DNA from: Plakobranchus ocellatus
Taxonomy: Eukaryota; Mollusca; Gastropoda; Plakobranchidae
NCBI GenBank assembly: GCA_019648995.1
Contig: BLXT01003767.1
Span: 119,727-183,726 of the forward strand
Direction: 5' to 3'
DNA: 64,000 bases
Part shown: positions 1 through 12,223 of the stretch, piece by piece
Position numbering within the stretch: the first letter of the stretch is position 1
How the letters are laid out: each line of letters opens with the position of its first letter
Notes under the pieces: model-generated
What the model saw: only the letters and a program-made list of their open reading frames with translations
Told to the model about the DNA's origin: nothing
The model's database searches: none
Made by a program: the position numbers and the translations under genes

Positions 1-3000
1 GCAACAGGGGAGTCTGGAATATCTGATTTTATCAAAATAGTAAACTGGCCGAAAGTTACATTGATTGAAGGGAGTAAGGAAAAAGAGTGAAACCAAATAA
101 ATGAAAATCATAATGGAGCACTCTTAAGCTACAGTATTATCAACTAGAAATTATGTTGGTTTGGTTAGGTTAACTTTCAAAGAAAAAAAATTGTGGACCC
201 AATAATTCAATCTCCTCCTGATATATCAGTTTATCTGCTTTGATTTACGTTACTCTTGAACAGAACTGAAAGTATAAAAAGAATAATCTTCTCTAAAAGA
301 AGATTATAATTGTCTCCCAGCTTAGCACGACAAGAATGCAAAAATATCTCAGGACAGTGAGTCAGCTAATTTTATTGTAACTTATAGGGGTTTAAACAAA
401 TTCAACAACTTTTCATAACAAAATTAAAAGAAAACCATGTAAAACCAGAATCTAAAGTATGTACCAAGTTGGATATGATCAAAAGAAAAGAAAAAAAAAT
501 CTGAGGATAGCTGTTTTTTAGGAAATGTTTATTCAAAAAAAAAGTATGAATATACAATTATCATTTAACTCCTTCTTGATGATGCATTATTTCAAGTTTA
601 AACAGAGCATATTTTGAAGCCATAATTGAGTACCTTTCTCTAAGCCTAGATCTAATGGTGTGTTAGATTCAGATCTAGATGTGCTGTATATTTTAGAATA
701 TCAGCCTATATTGATCAAGACAAAAAATTTCTTTTTTTCTAATAAGGGATATTACTTGTGATTTTATAACATTATCATGATCTAGCTACATGAACTCAGC
801 AATGTCCGGCTTTTGCCATCAAGAACACAAAAAAGTTTTTTTTTTTCAATTCTTACTTTGAGAACGGTGGTAGTCATATATTTCTTAGATTTTACTGAAT
901 TGGGTTACCAAATTGATAAAGAGCTTATCTCTTATTTTAAAACTTAAGACTCTTACAAAATAAATATGTACACATGCTTTAGCCATGAACGATTACAAAA
1001 TCCACGCTATTGGATTAATGCTTACACATGGAAGGCAAACATGAGGCATCCAACAAAAACATGGCACAAGATCTAGAGATAGGTTTAAATGCTGTTTTCA
1101 AAATCTCCTGGGAATTCTGAGTGTCCTATCTAAAGCCTGAGCTATAGTATTTTGAAGAAACTGAAATAAAAAAAAGGCACTGATAAAGATCTACCTTTAT
1201 ATCTAAAAAAAAAACAATGCATATAATCTTTCAGATCTTAAACTGGATCTTCGTCTAAATTGAGACAATGATTTGTTTTTTCATCCATAAGATTTATAAG
1301 GCTAGCATATTTTTTTTTTTACTTATTAATCTAAACTTCTTGTCGTTTAGCTCAAGATCCAATCTAGATTTAGATCTGGGAGGCACTAAAAAGACCTATA
1401 GGTTCATCAACCTCATCTGAAGTATCTTCCCTTACTAAAAAAGTATTTAGCTATAATGTTGATGATATCTTGTAACGATATATTCTGCTTGCCTGAAAAA
1501 AATGCACACAACTTCTGGATACTGCTTTTATGAGTACTGTTTAAAATTGAAAAGCTGAATCCCTGTTGAAATTTGTTGAGAAACACTCAGCAAGTAGTTG
1601 ATCATAAATAGCTTTACTTGAGAACACCCTTTTTTGACAAAAATATCATCTTACACATCCATAGCAAACACTTTAATACTATTTTAGGGATAGCTTTGTA
1701 TGTAAAAGAAATCTCTATTAAATGGAAAAAAAATGAACAGCTGAGGCCAACACTTAACAATGATAGTGTTTCTCCATAAATTCAGGATATGATGTAGATT
1801 GATTTTTTATCCTCATTTCTATAGGTTGAAAAAAAGAGGCCAGCCACATTTTTGCTGGATGCATCATGGATGATTTTGTTCAGCTGTTAAGAATTGGTCA
1901 AGTTTTCACTTATATGAAAGGCTTGACACTGAATTCATGTTATATATAGTGTAAAATTCTTGATTTAACCTTACACCCTTTTTCTATCTTTCAATATCAT
2001 TTATATCTGTATGAGGCTGACACTGCCAACCTACTCAGTGCTACATGCAGTGGTGAAGGGAAAGGCAGAGGGAAACAAAAGGACAAACCCAGGACATACG
2101 AAATATAACTTCAGGGAGGGTAAAATTGCTCAGGATGTTGCTCAAAACCATGTTCTGTTTCAATTACCAAAAATCTATATTATCTGAAACCAGCATTAAA
2201 GGAGCACACAACTACATCCAGCAGATTTTGATGATTTGTGTGCTGGTTGTTGGCTCATGGCTTTTCGCCCAGCAGGAGTTAGCTTATACTTCTTTATTAA
2301 GAGCAATATATCATAGAAAATCTGTTGAGTAAATGTTAGTAAAAAAAAAATCAGATAAACTGTACAAGACCACATTAACACGAATTTCAAAGACAAACTG
2401 CAAAAGATAAATCCTTTTAATTGATAAAAGAACAATTATGTTACCAATTTAACAAAGAAAAATATAGAATTTATGTTGTCATAAAATTTCAAGCTGTGTA
2501 CAACTTGTTATTGTGAAGGAAATGAAAGATAGATGTAGAGATATAAGCCATTTTGGAGAGGCTTAAAAAAAAAAAAAACAAAAAAAAAAATATCTCCTTC
2601 CCCCCCGGATTTTTTCATCCTAAGAAAATATTTTTGTAGTAAATGAGCCAATTTTTAAATTTTTTTTTAATTGCTATATCTTTTACAAACTTTACATAAA
2701 ATAGCATGAAACCTTTGAGAATAGAATGGCATGAACCTCTAAAAATATCCTACAAAGATTTTAATCTGACCAAGGGCCAAGGAAAAAAAAAGGTTGTTTT
2801 TATTGGTGACAATGATAATAATAATTATGACCACGGTGAGGATAGTGGCGAACAATGATCAATAGAAGGACAATATTGTCTTGTAATGCTTCCATTAACC
2901 CATAATGTCACTATAGAATAATACTATGCACATTTAGTTGTGCTGCGGTATATTCATTTCAAAAGAGAATATCTTATTTTTCACACAAAAATATTGGATG

Positions 3001-3369
3001 GTTTCATCGGCCCAATGCTCTGAAGTTAAACCATGTTTTTTATTCTCATTACATTGGTCTTAAAACAATTTACTAGATGTTTTATTTTTATAATTTGACA
3101 ACTGGATTTATTTTCAAAGTATAATTTCTTATTTTATTATTCAGCAATATGTGAGAAACCATTACATGTAAAATTATTTAGTGACAATTTTTGATGTAAG
3201 GACAAAAGAATGCAAAAGTAAGTTTTCTTCTTTTCAACACATGAACTAAATGGACTAGAACAACAAGATCTCGCACGTCTATAGACATATTTGTTTGGAA
3301 ACTTCATGAAAAAATTGCGCACAAGCGATGAACGCTTATCAAATGCGCTTCTTTTTCCTATTGTCTGTT
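1..3369. other. AT-rich noncoding stretch, probably Ral last intron
   Basis: No convincing coding sequence on either strand; only short spurious reading frames. It contains many A and T homopolymers and several AGATCTAGA-type words (about 643-682, 1350-1378). If the Ral last exon lies beyond the window edge, this is intron sequence. Confidence 0.4.
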
Positions 3370-4430
3370 AAAGCACAATGGCCAGCAATATTGTAATTGC
3401 TATGGAAAGCCAGGAATCGTTCCCAAGATACAACATCCGCATTGTAATAAAATTTTCAATTCTTTTGGGTAATTAAGTCTCTGAAATACAAAATGATCTA
3501 GTACCTACTCTTGGAAACCATGCATTTTCCTTCTAACAACCAGAAAGTGGATGAGAACCATCTGAAGGGCGCTTTGAAATAAGTGACAACAAGCCGTCTA
3601 ATAGGCCTCTCGCAGCTTAAGGGGATGCAGGGATTACTGTGTCCAGCAATCTTTTACTAAGATAGATGAAAGTCTTGAAAAGAGATTGCTGAAGATGTGC
3701 CGATATCAAAGCCTACAGTTCACAGTTTTCTTATGAACTGACTTGACTAAAAGGAAATGTTCTCCAAATGGGTTCCTCACCTGCTGAAACCAGACCAAAA
3801 AGATTGCAAAATCTCAAACAAAGCAAAGATTCCAGAGAGAGCAAGACAGATTTTTAAATCGAATTGTCACTGTAACGTCGATTTCTCATGGAATCTGAAA
3901 ACAAAAAGACCATCTGCTGAGTAGAGAGACAGGAATGAACCTTGACCAGAGAAAGCATGTCGAAAGCCGAGTTCTGGGACAGTTATGCACATTGTCTTCT
4001 TTGACAATCCAGAACTGTTATGCAATGGCCACTTGCTGCGGGCACCACAGTCAATGCTCAGAATTACAAAATGAATGCAGATCAGCAATAAAAAAAAGCA
4101 ACTCGGACTAGAGTCATCTTCCATCAAGACAACGCACCAGAGCACACTTCCAGAATGGTCACAGAGCTGCTGGACGAATATGAGTGGTCACTGTTGGAGT
4201 ATCCACGTTATTCTCCTTATCCTGTACCATTTAACTTTTGGCTTTTTACAAAGATGAAAGAACACCTTTGTGGTCACAGAGTTAAGTCAGAGGAAGACAT
4301 TATTTTTGCAATGAAGGAAGCCATCAGACAGCTGGACAAAAACTCTTACATCATCTCCTTTGACAGCTGGTTATTGAGGATGCGAAAGTGCATCGATTAA
4401 GGCTGCTAAATTGAGTGGATTATGGGATTA
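3370..4430 (+). mobile_element. Decayed mariner-family transposase remnant
   Basis: Translating pieces in several frames gives mariner signatures in the right order: IAEDVPISKPTVHSFL (about 3685-3735), KWVPHLLKPDQKD (about 3763-3801), AGKVMHIVFFDNP-like text with AVMQWPLAAGTT (3975-4050), VIFHQDNAPEHTSRMVTELL (4118-4175), then LLEYPRYSP (4195) and FNFWLFTKMKEHLCG (4231-4275). The final part has a SWLLRMRKCID ending typical of the family. There are several frameshifts and stops. The first catalytic Asp of the HQDNAP block is present, but the expected Asp of YSPD is Tyr, so the copy is dead. A possible start MASNIVIAMESQ lies at 3379. I did not find terminal inverted repeats. It sits in the presumed Ral last intron. 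Confidence 0.85.
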
Positions 4431-5217
4431 AAGCAATTTATGCAAAGAATCATTGTCCTGGTCCAATTAGAAATTACATCTACTTTTACAAAAGTTTTAA
4501 TAAAAAAAATCTGAACTCACAAAGACACAAGTCTACTTCAATGAAGTCTAAGTACAATAAATTTATACTCTTCATATGCTCATGGAACTTTCATCATTTT
4601 ACTGATCAGCTCTCCAAGGGGCAAAAAGATGAAGAAAAAAAACAAAACAAAAAAACTCCAGGCCACATATCACCACTGTGCTACAATTTTGGCATAAGTC
4701 AGACATACCAAAATGCAAGTGATATATCATTGTAATCTTGAGAACAAGATCTGTCTGATCATGTTATCAGATTGAAAATGCTCTGACAAAGTTTTGAATA
4801 AATTAATAGATTCCAAATGGCATAAGTCAAAAGAAATAAAACACACTTTGTTAATTACCTCTCTCAAAAAATTTATAAAATGACTTATGCCAAAATCATA
4901 GCACAAATGATAAGATATTATACAAAACAAGACAGAGCAAAACAACAACAACAAAAAACCCATACACATGCAAAACAATGGCTTTCTATAAATAAAGCAG
5001 TTGACACTTCTCTTGTTCAGATTTTGAAGAAGTTAACAACAAACTTGATAAATAAAATGATGCAATTATTAGAAACATTGAACAGCTAGAGTGTGAAACA
5101 TCTGCAAGCAAAACTGTTGTCAAAGAAAATATAAACATCTTATGTTCAGACAATGTACAATACACAAACATCTTCAAATCACTGGGATAATTTGCTACCG
5201 AAGTACCAGTATTTAAC
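4431..5217. other. Noncoding stretch between two transposon remnants
   Basis: AT-rich and A-rich on the plus strand; short reading frames only. Nothing recognisable. Confidence 0.35.
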
Positions 5218-6046
5218 TTAACTCACTGAGGACTAATTCTGCATCCGTTGCAGGATGTTCCTGATGTCAAATGTGACGGATCCCACAGCTGTTGCGGGAT
5301 ATACTTTGTCGACCTATAACTTCTATAGAAACCCTTCAAATGTGGCGGGATCCATTCTTAATTCTAGCCATTCATCTTGTTTTTGTTTCATAACAAGTTT
5401 CGTTTTCATGAAGTGGTAACTTTTTAGGTATATTAAGCCCAAGAGGAAGCCACTCCTAACAGTGTTGAAAACAAAACTCTGATGATGTTGTAAACAAAAC
5501 TTAGAAACATGGCAAAGAGACAACGCAAAGCAATATCTTTGATATTTTTGATGATAGTGAAATTGAAGAAGTGTGCGATGATGGGGACCCAGAGTTTGTA
5601 CCTGAAGTACCCGATTTATCTGATAGTAAACCAGAATCAGACCCTACACCTAGTGCTAGAGATCTAGTAAAACTAAGGACACACCCAAATCTAGATCTAG
5701 ATCTATATAAGGTGAAGGTAAGAGTAAATCTAGGAGAGCTAGATCTAGATCTTGACTTGAGTAGTTTATGAACGGCACAACCATAAACAACAAATAATAC
5801 AAACTCAAAGACAGTCACATTATTTTTTTCTCAAATTTTAATGCATATGAATAGTTTTGAAAAAATCATGATAAAAAAAAAAAGGCCAAGTCATAGGACC
5901 GGTATTGCATTTTTTAGACCTAGTTTGTTTCTTTTATGTGTGTAAATATTATAAAACTGAGAAAGGTGGAATTTTTTAAATTAGGCGAAAATAGCCAGTC
6001 CCCAGCGTATGTAAATCTGCCAGGGGCCTAGTCCTGAGTGAGTTAA
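5218..6046 (+). mobile_element. piggyBac-type internally deleted element with TTAA duplication
   Basis: TTAA lies at both ends (5218-5221 and 6043-6046). Directly inside, the left end reads CTCACTGAGGACTA and the right end reads TAGTCCTGAGTGAG, an inverted repeat matching at 13 of 14 positions. The element between the duplications is 821 bp. It holds the start of a piggyBac-like transposase: MAKRQRK at 5509 and, after one frame change, an acidic stretch DDSEIEEVCDDGDPEFVPEV (about 5548-5607) typical of piggyBac N-termini. The DDD catalytic core is absent, so it would need help from a full-length relative. Several AGATCTAGATCT words lie inside (5690-5752). Confidence 0.85.
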
Positions 6047-6796
6047 GATTTCACTACTCTTTCCTAGTAGGGCTGTCCTGCTATCAAATACATAGTCAGT
6101 TTAACTGTTAACTACTCAAGTTAAGAAACTCACTGACCAAGATCAATACGTTATCCTTGAAGTACTAATTGCACGCCTCTTCTGTTTTCTTTTCTCTTTG
6201 GTTTTATGGCATTGCTAGGACTTTTCACGCGTGATAAAAAAAAAAATTCTGTTTTTCTAGGATACACAGTTTTTCCACCTAATTAGATGCTTTAAGAAAA
6301 CATTTGATTTAAAAATGGAAAAAAAAAAAACTTTTCAAAAGAATCCTTCACCAATAATGAAGACCTCTTAAGCCTATTGTAATTAAACACTATTTTATGA
6401 ATTTTAAGAGTACTTATGTAAAAAGGGGGCTGCAAATATTCACAACAAGCAGCCAATAAATTCTGAACCAAAAGGGCCTATTTTGACCCACCATAATCAT
6501 CTTTATGAATGAATTTTCCAATGGTTTGATAATTCATCATTTAAATAAGAGAAACTGAAGGAGAACTAAAACTTAGATTTTCAATTGCCACTGAAAAGTC
6601 CAGTAATGAATTATTCAGTGTTCAGCAAACTTTTTCTGAAACCTTCTGTAGCTATTTTGAATGGCTGAATCTGTCAAGAGCACCCTGTCTATTTATGGAA
6701 AAAGCCCAAGATCATCAAACAGACAACTGGCATATGACACAAGTGATGTATATATCTTATTGATGGCAATTTATGAGCCATAAAATATCATCTTAC
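6047..6796. other. Ral intron sequence, nothing recognised
   Basis: AT-rich; no open frame of note and no repeat that I could match elsewhere in the window. Confidence 0.35.
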
Positions 6797-6971
6797 CTTA
6801 TCAACATTTGCTCTCGTTTTAGCAGATGTCTCTACATAAGTCACTTTCCATTCAAGAGCTCTTTTTAAAGCTTCATCTTCAGTGACTTGTCTTTGCTCTG
6901 CCAAGTCTGCCATGTTGCCCACAAGCAAAAAGGGAATGTTCTCGTCATTCTTTACTCGTAAGATCTGCTCC
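6797..6971 (-). CDS. RALA: Ral coding exon 3: G4 and G5 region
   Basis: Acceptor ctactctag|G, donor GATAAG|gtaaga. Encodes [18 protein letters not shown], then [11 protein letters not shown], then [14 protein letters not shown]. The Lys of the base-recognition motif NKxD is Met here (codon 6913-6911, ATG where AAG is expected); the Asn and Asp are kept. The following exon should start with Val-Phe-Phe-Asp-Leu; no match was seen in 1-6790. Confidence 0.92.
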
Positions 6972-9900
6972 CTAGAGTAGAAAGAAAAACAGTGTACTTT
7001 AACTCTGACAAAGCTCACTTGGTATAAGCAATGTCTTGATTCTGAGTGTCGGACTGGAAGGGCTTACCCAATGTTAAAAAAAAATAGAGCATGGCAGAGA
7101 AGTTTGAAGCTATTTTCCTTTGCTGTGCCTCTTTTAGCCCTATTATCATGGCGACTAAAAGTGAGCAAATTTGCGAACTTTAGTTTTGGCTTTGATCTGC
7201 CCAGTCCTAATGCACATGGACCCCAGAGATCCAGGGAAGGGCTGCTAAGGCTGTCGGGGGGGAGGGGTAATTAATTAGCCCTAAGGTAGGTAAACTAAGG
7301 GGGGGTAACCGTGTTGGGGATAAAAATGTTTTGTGCAATCTGTTGCTTCTTCATTTTTACTGTGAAATATTTAATACAAACAGCAATAAAATAAAGTCAG
7401 TTGTTCAACAGATTTTGAAGTTAATTTTTGTGATTTTCTTTATCAACTTGGATTTGAAATTGACACTTTAAATCAGGTTGATTCGGACACTGTAAAAAAG
7501 GTAAAAAAATGACACATAGGTATTTTTGAAATTCAATTTGTGAACTTATACCACCGCATGAAGTCTCTATTCAGAAATAAGGCACTTCGGAAATTTGATA
7601 TGCCTGCCTTTGACTTACATTTGTTATATGTGAAAACCGTGGCTGAATGAGGGCAAATGAGCATAAAGCTTAGCCATCAGGTTAACTATGAGTTTATTTT
7701 ATTTTTGTTGTTGTTAAAAAGATATCTTTGTCTTTGAAGAAGTTTTAGTTGTTATTTTTTATGACTATTAACAATCTCTTCTAATTTTTAAGTATTTGTA
7801 CCTCGATTCTTAATTCATATTATTGAATATGAATATAGCCCATGCTGCGGAACTCCCTGCGAAATGGTTATTGAATATCCCAATGATGGGCTATGATGCT
7901 GCTAAACAAAATAATGTATCAGCAGACAGAAGCACTATGAGCGCAGCAGCAAACATGTTCTGCAAGTTCCTCTGGGGAGCCTTACAATAGGTAGTGAGAG
8001 ACTAGGTTCTGGAGCCTAACTTCAGTTAAAAGGATGGTTCCCATCAGCTGTGAAATAAATCAACGCTCCCATGCCCTCCAACTATCTCTATTACAGAGAA
8101 AATTTGTCTAAAGGTAGTGGTACTATCTACCTGTAGGTAGGAATAGGACACTACACCCAACAGAGGGAAAAAATCGTTAAATTATTGATTTTTTTACTGT
8201 TGTCATCACTACTCTGTTCATCCATTTCTAAGGCAGGTTCCATAGTCATCCACGGATATTTCATAGGCTTTTGTCCTTAATAAAAAATGCTATTTATTTA
8301 CAGCACCTCTTCTGTAAAAAAAAAATTCATTTTTTCCTCAATAATAAGTCATTTTTAAAAAGAAAATTTGACATTCTTATACTTTCAAAAAGTATTGATG
8401 TATGTTTCGTATCATTTCACCAATCAGCTCTCCCTCTTTCACTTGGCCCCACTCTTTTTTCCTTATTCTAATAAAACAAACAGCTATTTTCTAGATGAAA
8501 CCTGACCAGGAATATCTGAGAGTGGGACTGGGAGCATGATCATGGGTAATTTTCACTGGTAAATCTACTCTTGACTGCTTTACGATTAGTCTGGAAGACA
8601 GCGCTTTGATAGTAAAGGTCACTTCCTCTTGGGCCTTGTTTGTTTAAAAAATATGAGTAAGCCAAAAAGAAAAAAAAAACATATTAATAGATTGTATGAA
8701 AAGTGCTTTCAGTTACAATGGGACTATTGTAAACCAACAGTGATCTGCTTTTTGCCATAATTTTCAAAAGATAGTACTTATACGACAAAATGAGACAAAA
8801 TTTCTTTCTCAAAGTCACTTGAAAAAATGACGAATACACACAACACAATACATCATTGCACCATCATCATCATCTCACAAAGCCTTCACAGGTAACCAGC
8901 TGCCATATCCATCCAATCTGTTTGAACCTTCCTTTGTGAATGACTTGGCGTCACAAGAAGCAAAACCCCCTAAGCCACAGAGAGCATTATAGATGTAAAA
9001 AAAAAATTAATGGAATCAGTAATTTAAATAAAACAATAAATATGTCATACTTTAAGAATTAGGAGCTCATAACATAGTGCTTTAAATAATTTACAAACCT
9101 GAAATCCTGTGTAGCTTGAAATGACTCTTGTTCTTTTATTGAGAAAACACAAAGGAAGCCCTCTCCACTTCTGAAATAATTGTCTCGAATTGCTGCATAG
9201 TCTTCCTGGCCTGCTGTGTCTAAAATGTCAATTTGAACCTCTTCACCATCAAGAACCACTTTTTTTCTGTACGAATCTGCTTTAGTTGGCTCATAATCCT
9301 CTATGAACTGAAACACGAATTCAAGAAGTAAATTTAATTAAAATAATTAATAATTTTTTTTTACAAATCCAAGTTTACAAACAGGTGAAAAAAGCAAATA
9401 ATTTATTAAGTGCTTATTTTTATTTTTTATATTATATTTTTTGTGACTGGGTTTCCTTACATGCATTTCCCCAAATACACCTTGTGCAGATGTGCCTACC
9501 CTTGAAAAAAATTGTGAGGAACATCAAGGGCAAACAGAGCAAACCTGAATATAATGGGAACTGATGTTGATTAAACAAAAAAATAAAGCACTCAATGTAA
9601 CTAAGTTCCAATTCATCATAGAGGTGTACCTTTAGGACAGGGAATATCAGTTTCTGTCTAAATCTGCGCAAACACTCAGCTAACGGCCTTAGCATTTATA
9701 GCCTCAGTGGGTACATTCCAATCTGTTTACCTTAATGTTGAGCAAATCGGCTCTAGATTAACAAAATTGTGAAGAGAAAATTTGTTCTTAAAATTTTCAT
9801 ATTACTAGTGCTGCAAAGACATGTTTAATTTTGGGTCAACAATTTCAATGTTACCATTACAATTCAATTTTATTAACTTTTCTCGAATAGAAAACTCCAT

Positions 9901-12223
9901 TAAACAATTCCCTATTCTATCCCTAAAATGTGGAATGCCTAGGTGCATTCTTTTTGCTGATCGGAGCTTCTGTGTAGGACAATTTCCCTTTGATCACTCT
10001 CAAGAGATATAGACTCATCAAAGATACCCAGGCCTGATTGTATATCGAGTTCTATACCTTTAGGTATTTCATAATTATCACAGGACTGGCAATGGCTAGA
10101 GCCTAGTGTCAATAAGACAGTCACGCGTCAAGCCTCGAAGATCAATGCTGGCGTGTGCAAAGCGCTAGATATAACTTCTCTGTAATTATAAGACTAAGCA
10201 AAAAGCTAGTCACAAAGACTAGATTGATTTACAACTGACAGATTTAAAAGGGGAAAAAATTGTCTAAAATTGTTTATTTCTATTAAAATTGAAATTCTAC
10301 CATGATGATTCTCATAGGCAAGGTCGCCGATTTCAAATTTGCCATCAGAATTTTTGTACTTAATTTCCTCACAAAGATATGTCTGTTGAAAAAAAAAACC
10401 TAGTCCAGGTGAGTGATGTCAAAGTGTGAATGACCAACTGTCAACGCACTAACGGCCAGTGATGGCAGGCCTAACAATGATGTTCCTATATATATTGCAC
10501 CGATAGGTTTGCCCCACACCACCCCTACCCCTCTTCAGTCTGCAAGATGCATGCTTGCTGACTGGGAGCGTTTTATGAAAAAAGGTCTAGGCACGAGCAC
10601 CATGCAAGTTTGTCTGAAAAGTTTTTTGCAGTGTTAGCACCGCTAATTTTTTTTCTTCTCTACATCCCTAAAATTCTTGGTTTATTTATGCAGAGAAGCC
10701 CCACTTAACATAGATGAGGTGTATTTCAGAGAGTATGACAAATCACAAATCGACATAATTCCAGATTTTGTGATAAAAATGCAGATTTCCGGAGCAGTAG
10801 GCATGACATTCATAAAACAAAAAGCAAAACAAAACACATTGCATCAAGTCTTTTAATTATTTCATTTTGAATTGGAAAAAAAAGGCCTGCTTGATATGCT
10901 GTATATTTTAAAAAAACTGATCTGTTAACAACAGATTCATCCCAAAACTTATGTTACAGAATCTCTAGAGGCATCTCTATTTAAATTTCACGAGCCTGTT
11001 TTGGATTTAAATTTATTTTGTAGTAAAAATAAAGATATCACTTCATAGAAATATTATACCCCAGTATTTAAAAAATTTTGCTTGTTTTCTCCTTCAATGA
11101 CAGGAAAAAATTTGAACAATACTATAATGCTGCTATAAATAAAAAAAGCAACAACAACAACAAAAAAGTGCTCTTGCTAGATACAAGTTGTATTTTATAG
11201 TATTGAGTTTCGTACAAATCTCTCAGTAAATAGTATAGTATTAGATTAATCTTCAGTATCTCCTGAATTTTAGTGTTCAATCTAAACATTCAATTTCATG
11301 GATTATGAGAATGCATTTTAATTATCTGCAAGCAATGTCTGAAGAAGTTAACCTATGCACCTTAAATGGCAATACTAAAAGTAAAAAGTAAAATAAAGAT
11401 TGTAAAAGATTTTTTGCAAAATGCAGCTAAACATTATCCCACAAAGAATAGAAATCCTTTAAGAAAGCAACACTGAAATCAGTTATTATGAAAATATGTG
11501 AACTATAGTTCATGCTCTTTCTCTTGAATTAAGATTATTGCATTCAAGAACAATTAAGAAGAAGAAGTCAAAAGGAAGAGATGGATAATAAACAATACAA
11601 AACACTTGCCACAATAACAGTGTGAAGACAACAACAAAAAATTAGATATTATTTGAAGAGCATGATAGGCATTACATGCTAATAATAAAGATGACATTTG
11701 TGCAGCTTTTTCATATGCGGCAAGAGAAAACAAAACTAAAATCAATCGCATTAATGATATGTTAACTCCAATTAATACTTTTTTCTGAGAAAAATAAATT
11801 AAAGAATGATGTTCTCAAACACACACAAGAAAAAAAAAAAAACCACAGAGGATCAAGAGGAAGAGATAGGAAGGAAAGAATGGATGAAGTTACGAACACA
11901 AAATGCCTGTCGCAAAGAAACCAACATCTACAAAACATTATATGTATGAAGAGACATAGTTATTACCTGGTGACAGTGAAACTGATATTTGCGCAGATTT
12001 TTCATGATGTAAAATTTTTTATGTAGCAAAAGCAAAATTTTAGGAAAAATTAGATAAATGAAAGGGTAAAATGTACAGCGACAATTCTCAAGATAAAGAG
12101 GCAGAAGAAACTTACTTCATCGTACATAAATTGAAGCGTAAGTGCTGACTTTCCCACTCCTCCACTCCCAACCATGATAACTTTGTGTATGACAGCTGGC
12201 TGTTGTGGTTTTGCTTTTGACAT
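6797..12223 (-). CDS. RALA: Ral small GTPase (RalA-like), three coding exons, C-terminal exon missing from window
   Basis: Ras-superfamily GTPase that cycles between GDP and GTP at membranes and acts through exocyst subunits and RalBP1. Coding exons on the minus strand are 12223-12116, 9307-9099 and 6971-6797; all have AG acceptors and GT donors and join in frame (36 codons; 69 codons plus 2 nt; 1 nt plus 58 codons), giving 164 residues. Seen motifs: P-loop GSGGVGKS (19-26), Ral-type switch [10 protein letters not shown] with Thr44, switch [10 protein letters not shown] (66-73), G5-like ETSAK (153-157). The switch regions match vertebrate RalA almost residue for residue, as I recall it. The G4 motif reads NMAD instead of NKxD (residues 125-128), which is odd. 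The family has about 200 residues; the missing part after VDK (FFDLMRE, basic tail, CAAX) needs another exon, which I could not find down to position 1. The start ATG 12223-12221 is just inside a 3' splice site, so the 5' UTR is spliced. RALA rather than RALB is a convention: invertebrates usually have one Ral. Confidence 0.93.
6972..9098 (-). other. Ral intron between coding exons 2 and 3
   Basis: About 2.1 kb. Holds a G-rich run (about 7252-7311) and a more GC-balanced block (7200-8160) that may be an unrecognised repeat, but no protein family is visible. Confidence 0.5.
9099..9307 (-). CDS. RALA: Ral coding exon 2: switch I and switch II
   Basis: Runs from FIEDYEPTK to QATQDF plus two bases of an Arg codon. 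Acceptor gtttcag|TTC, donor AG|gtttgt. It contains the Ral effector loop and the [21 protein letters not shown] switch II block, the most conserved part of the family. Confidence 0.94.
9308..12115 (-). other. Ral intron between coding exons 1 and 2
   Basis: About 2.8 kb. The transposon at 9490-10805 fills its 3' half; 10806-12115 is plain AT-rich sequence with no recognised feature. Confidence 0.5.
9490..10805 (-). mobile_element. Inverted-repeat DNA transposon, family ATATGCCTACC, copy A
   Basis: Begins with ATGTGCCTACCCTTGAAAAA and ends with GTAGGCATG. It aligns over its length, in reverse orientation, with the copy at 27281-28882: for example AAATTCTGATGGCAAATTTGAAAT and the block around GCTCTAGCCATTGCCAG occur in both. 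Both copies translate to a shared [14 protein letters not shown] peptide, so the ancestor may have coded for protein. About 1.3 kb, decayed, in the Ral intron between coding exons 1 and 2. Class II assignment rests on the inverted ends only. Confidence 0.75.
12116..12223 (-). CDS. RALA: Ral coding exon 1: start codon, G1 P-loop
   Basis: Encodes 36 residues from [18 protein letters not shown] to MYDE and contains the phosphate-binding loop GSGGVGKS. The donor is GAA|gtaagt (intron phase 0). An acceptor (tttccaatag) lies 5 nt upstream of the ATG, so at least one noncoding exon lies further upstream. The variable N-terminus differs from vertebrate Ral, as is usual. Confidence 0.93.

Noticed and set aside
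3867-4145. 92-codon minus-strand open frame
   Set aside because: Antisense to the mariner transposase remnant.
1-6790. Last coding exon of Ral
   Set aside because: Searched the minus strand for FFDLMRE and a CAAX end; nothing matched, so it is assumed to lie beyond the window edge.
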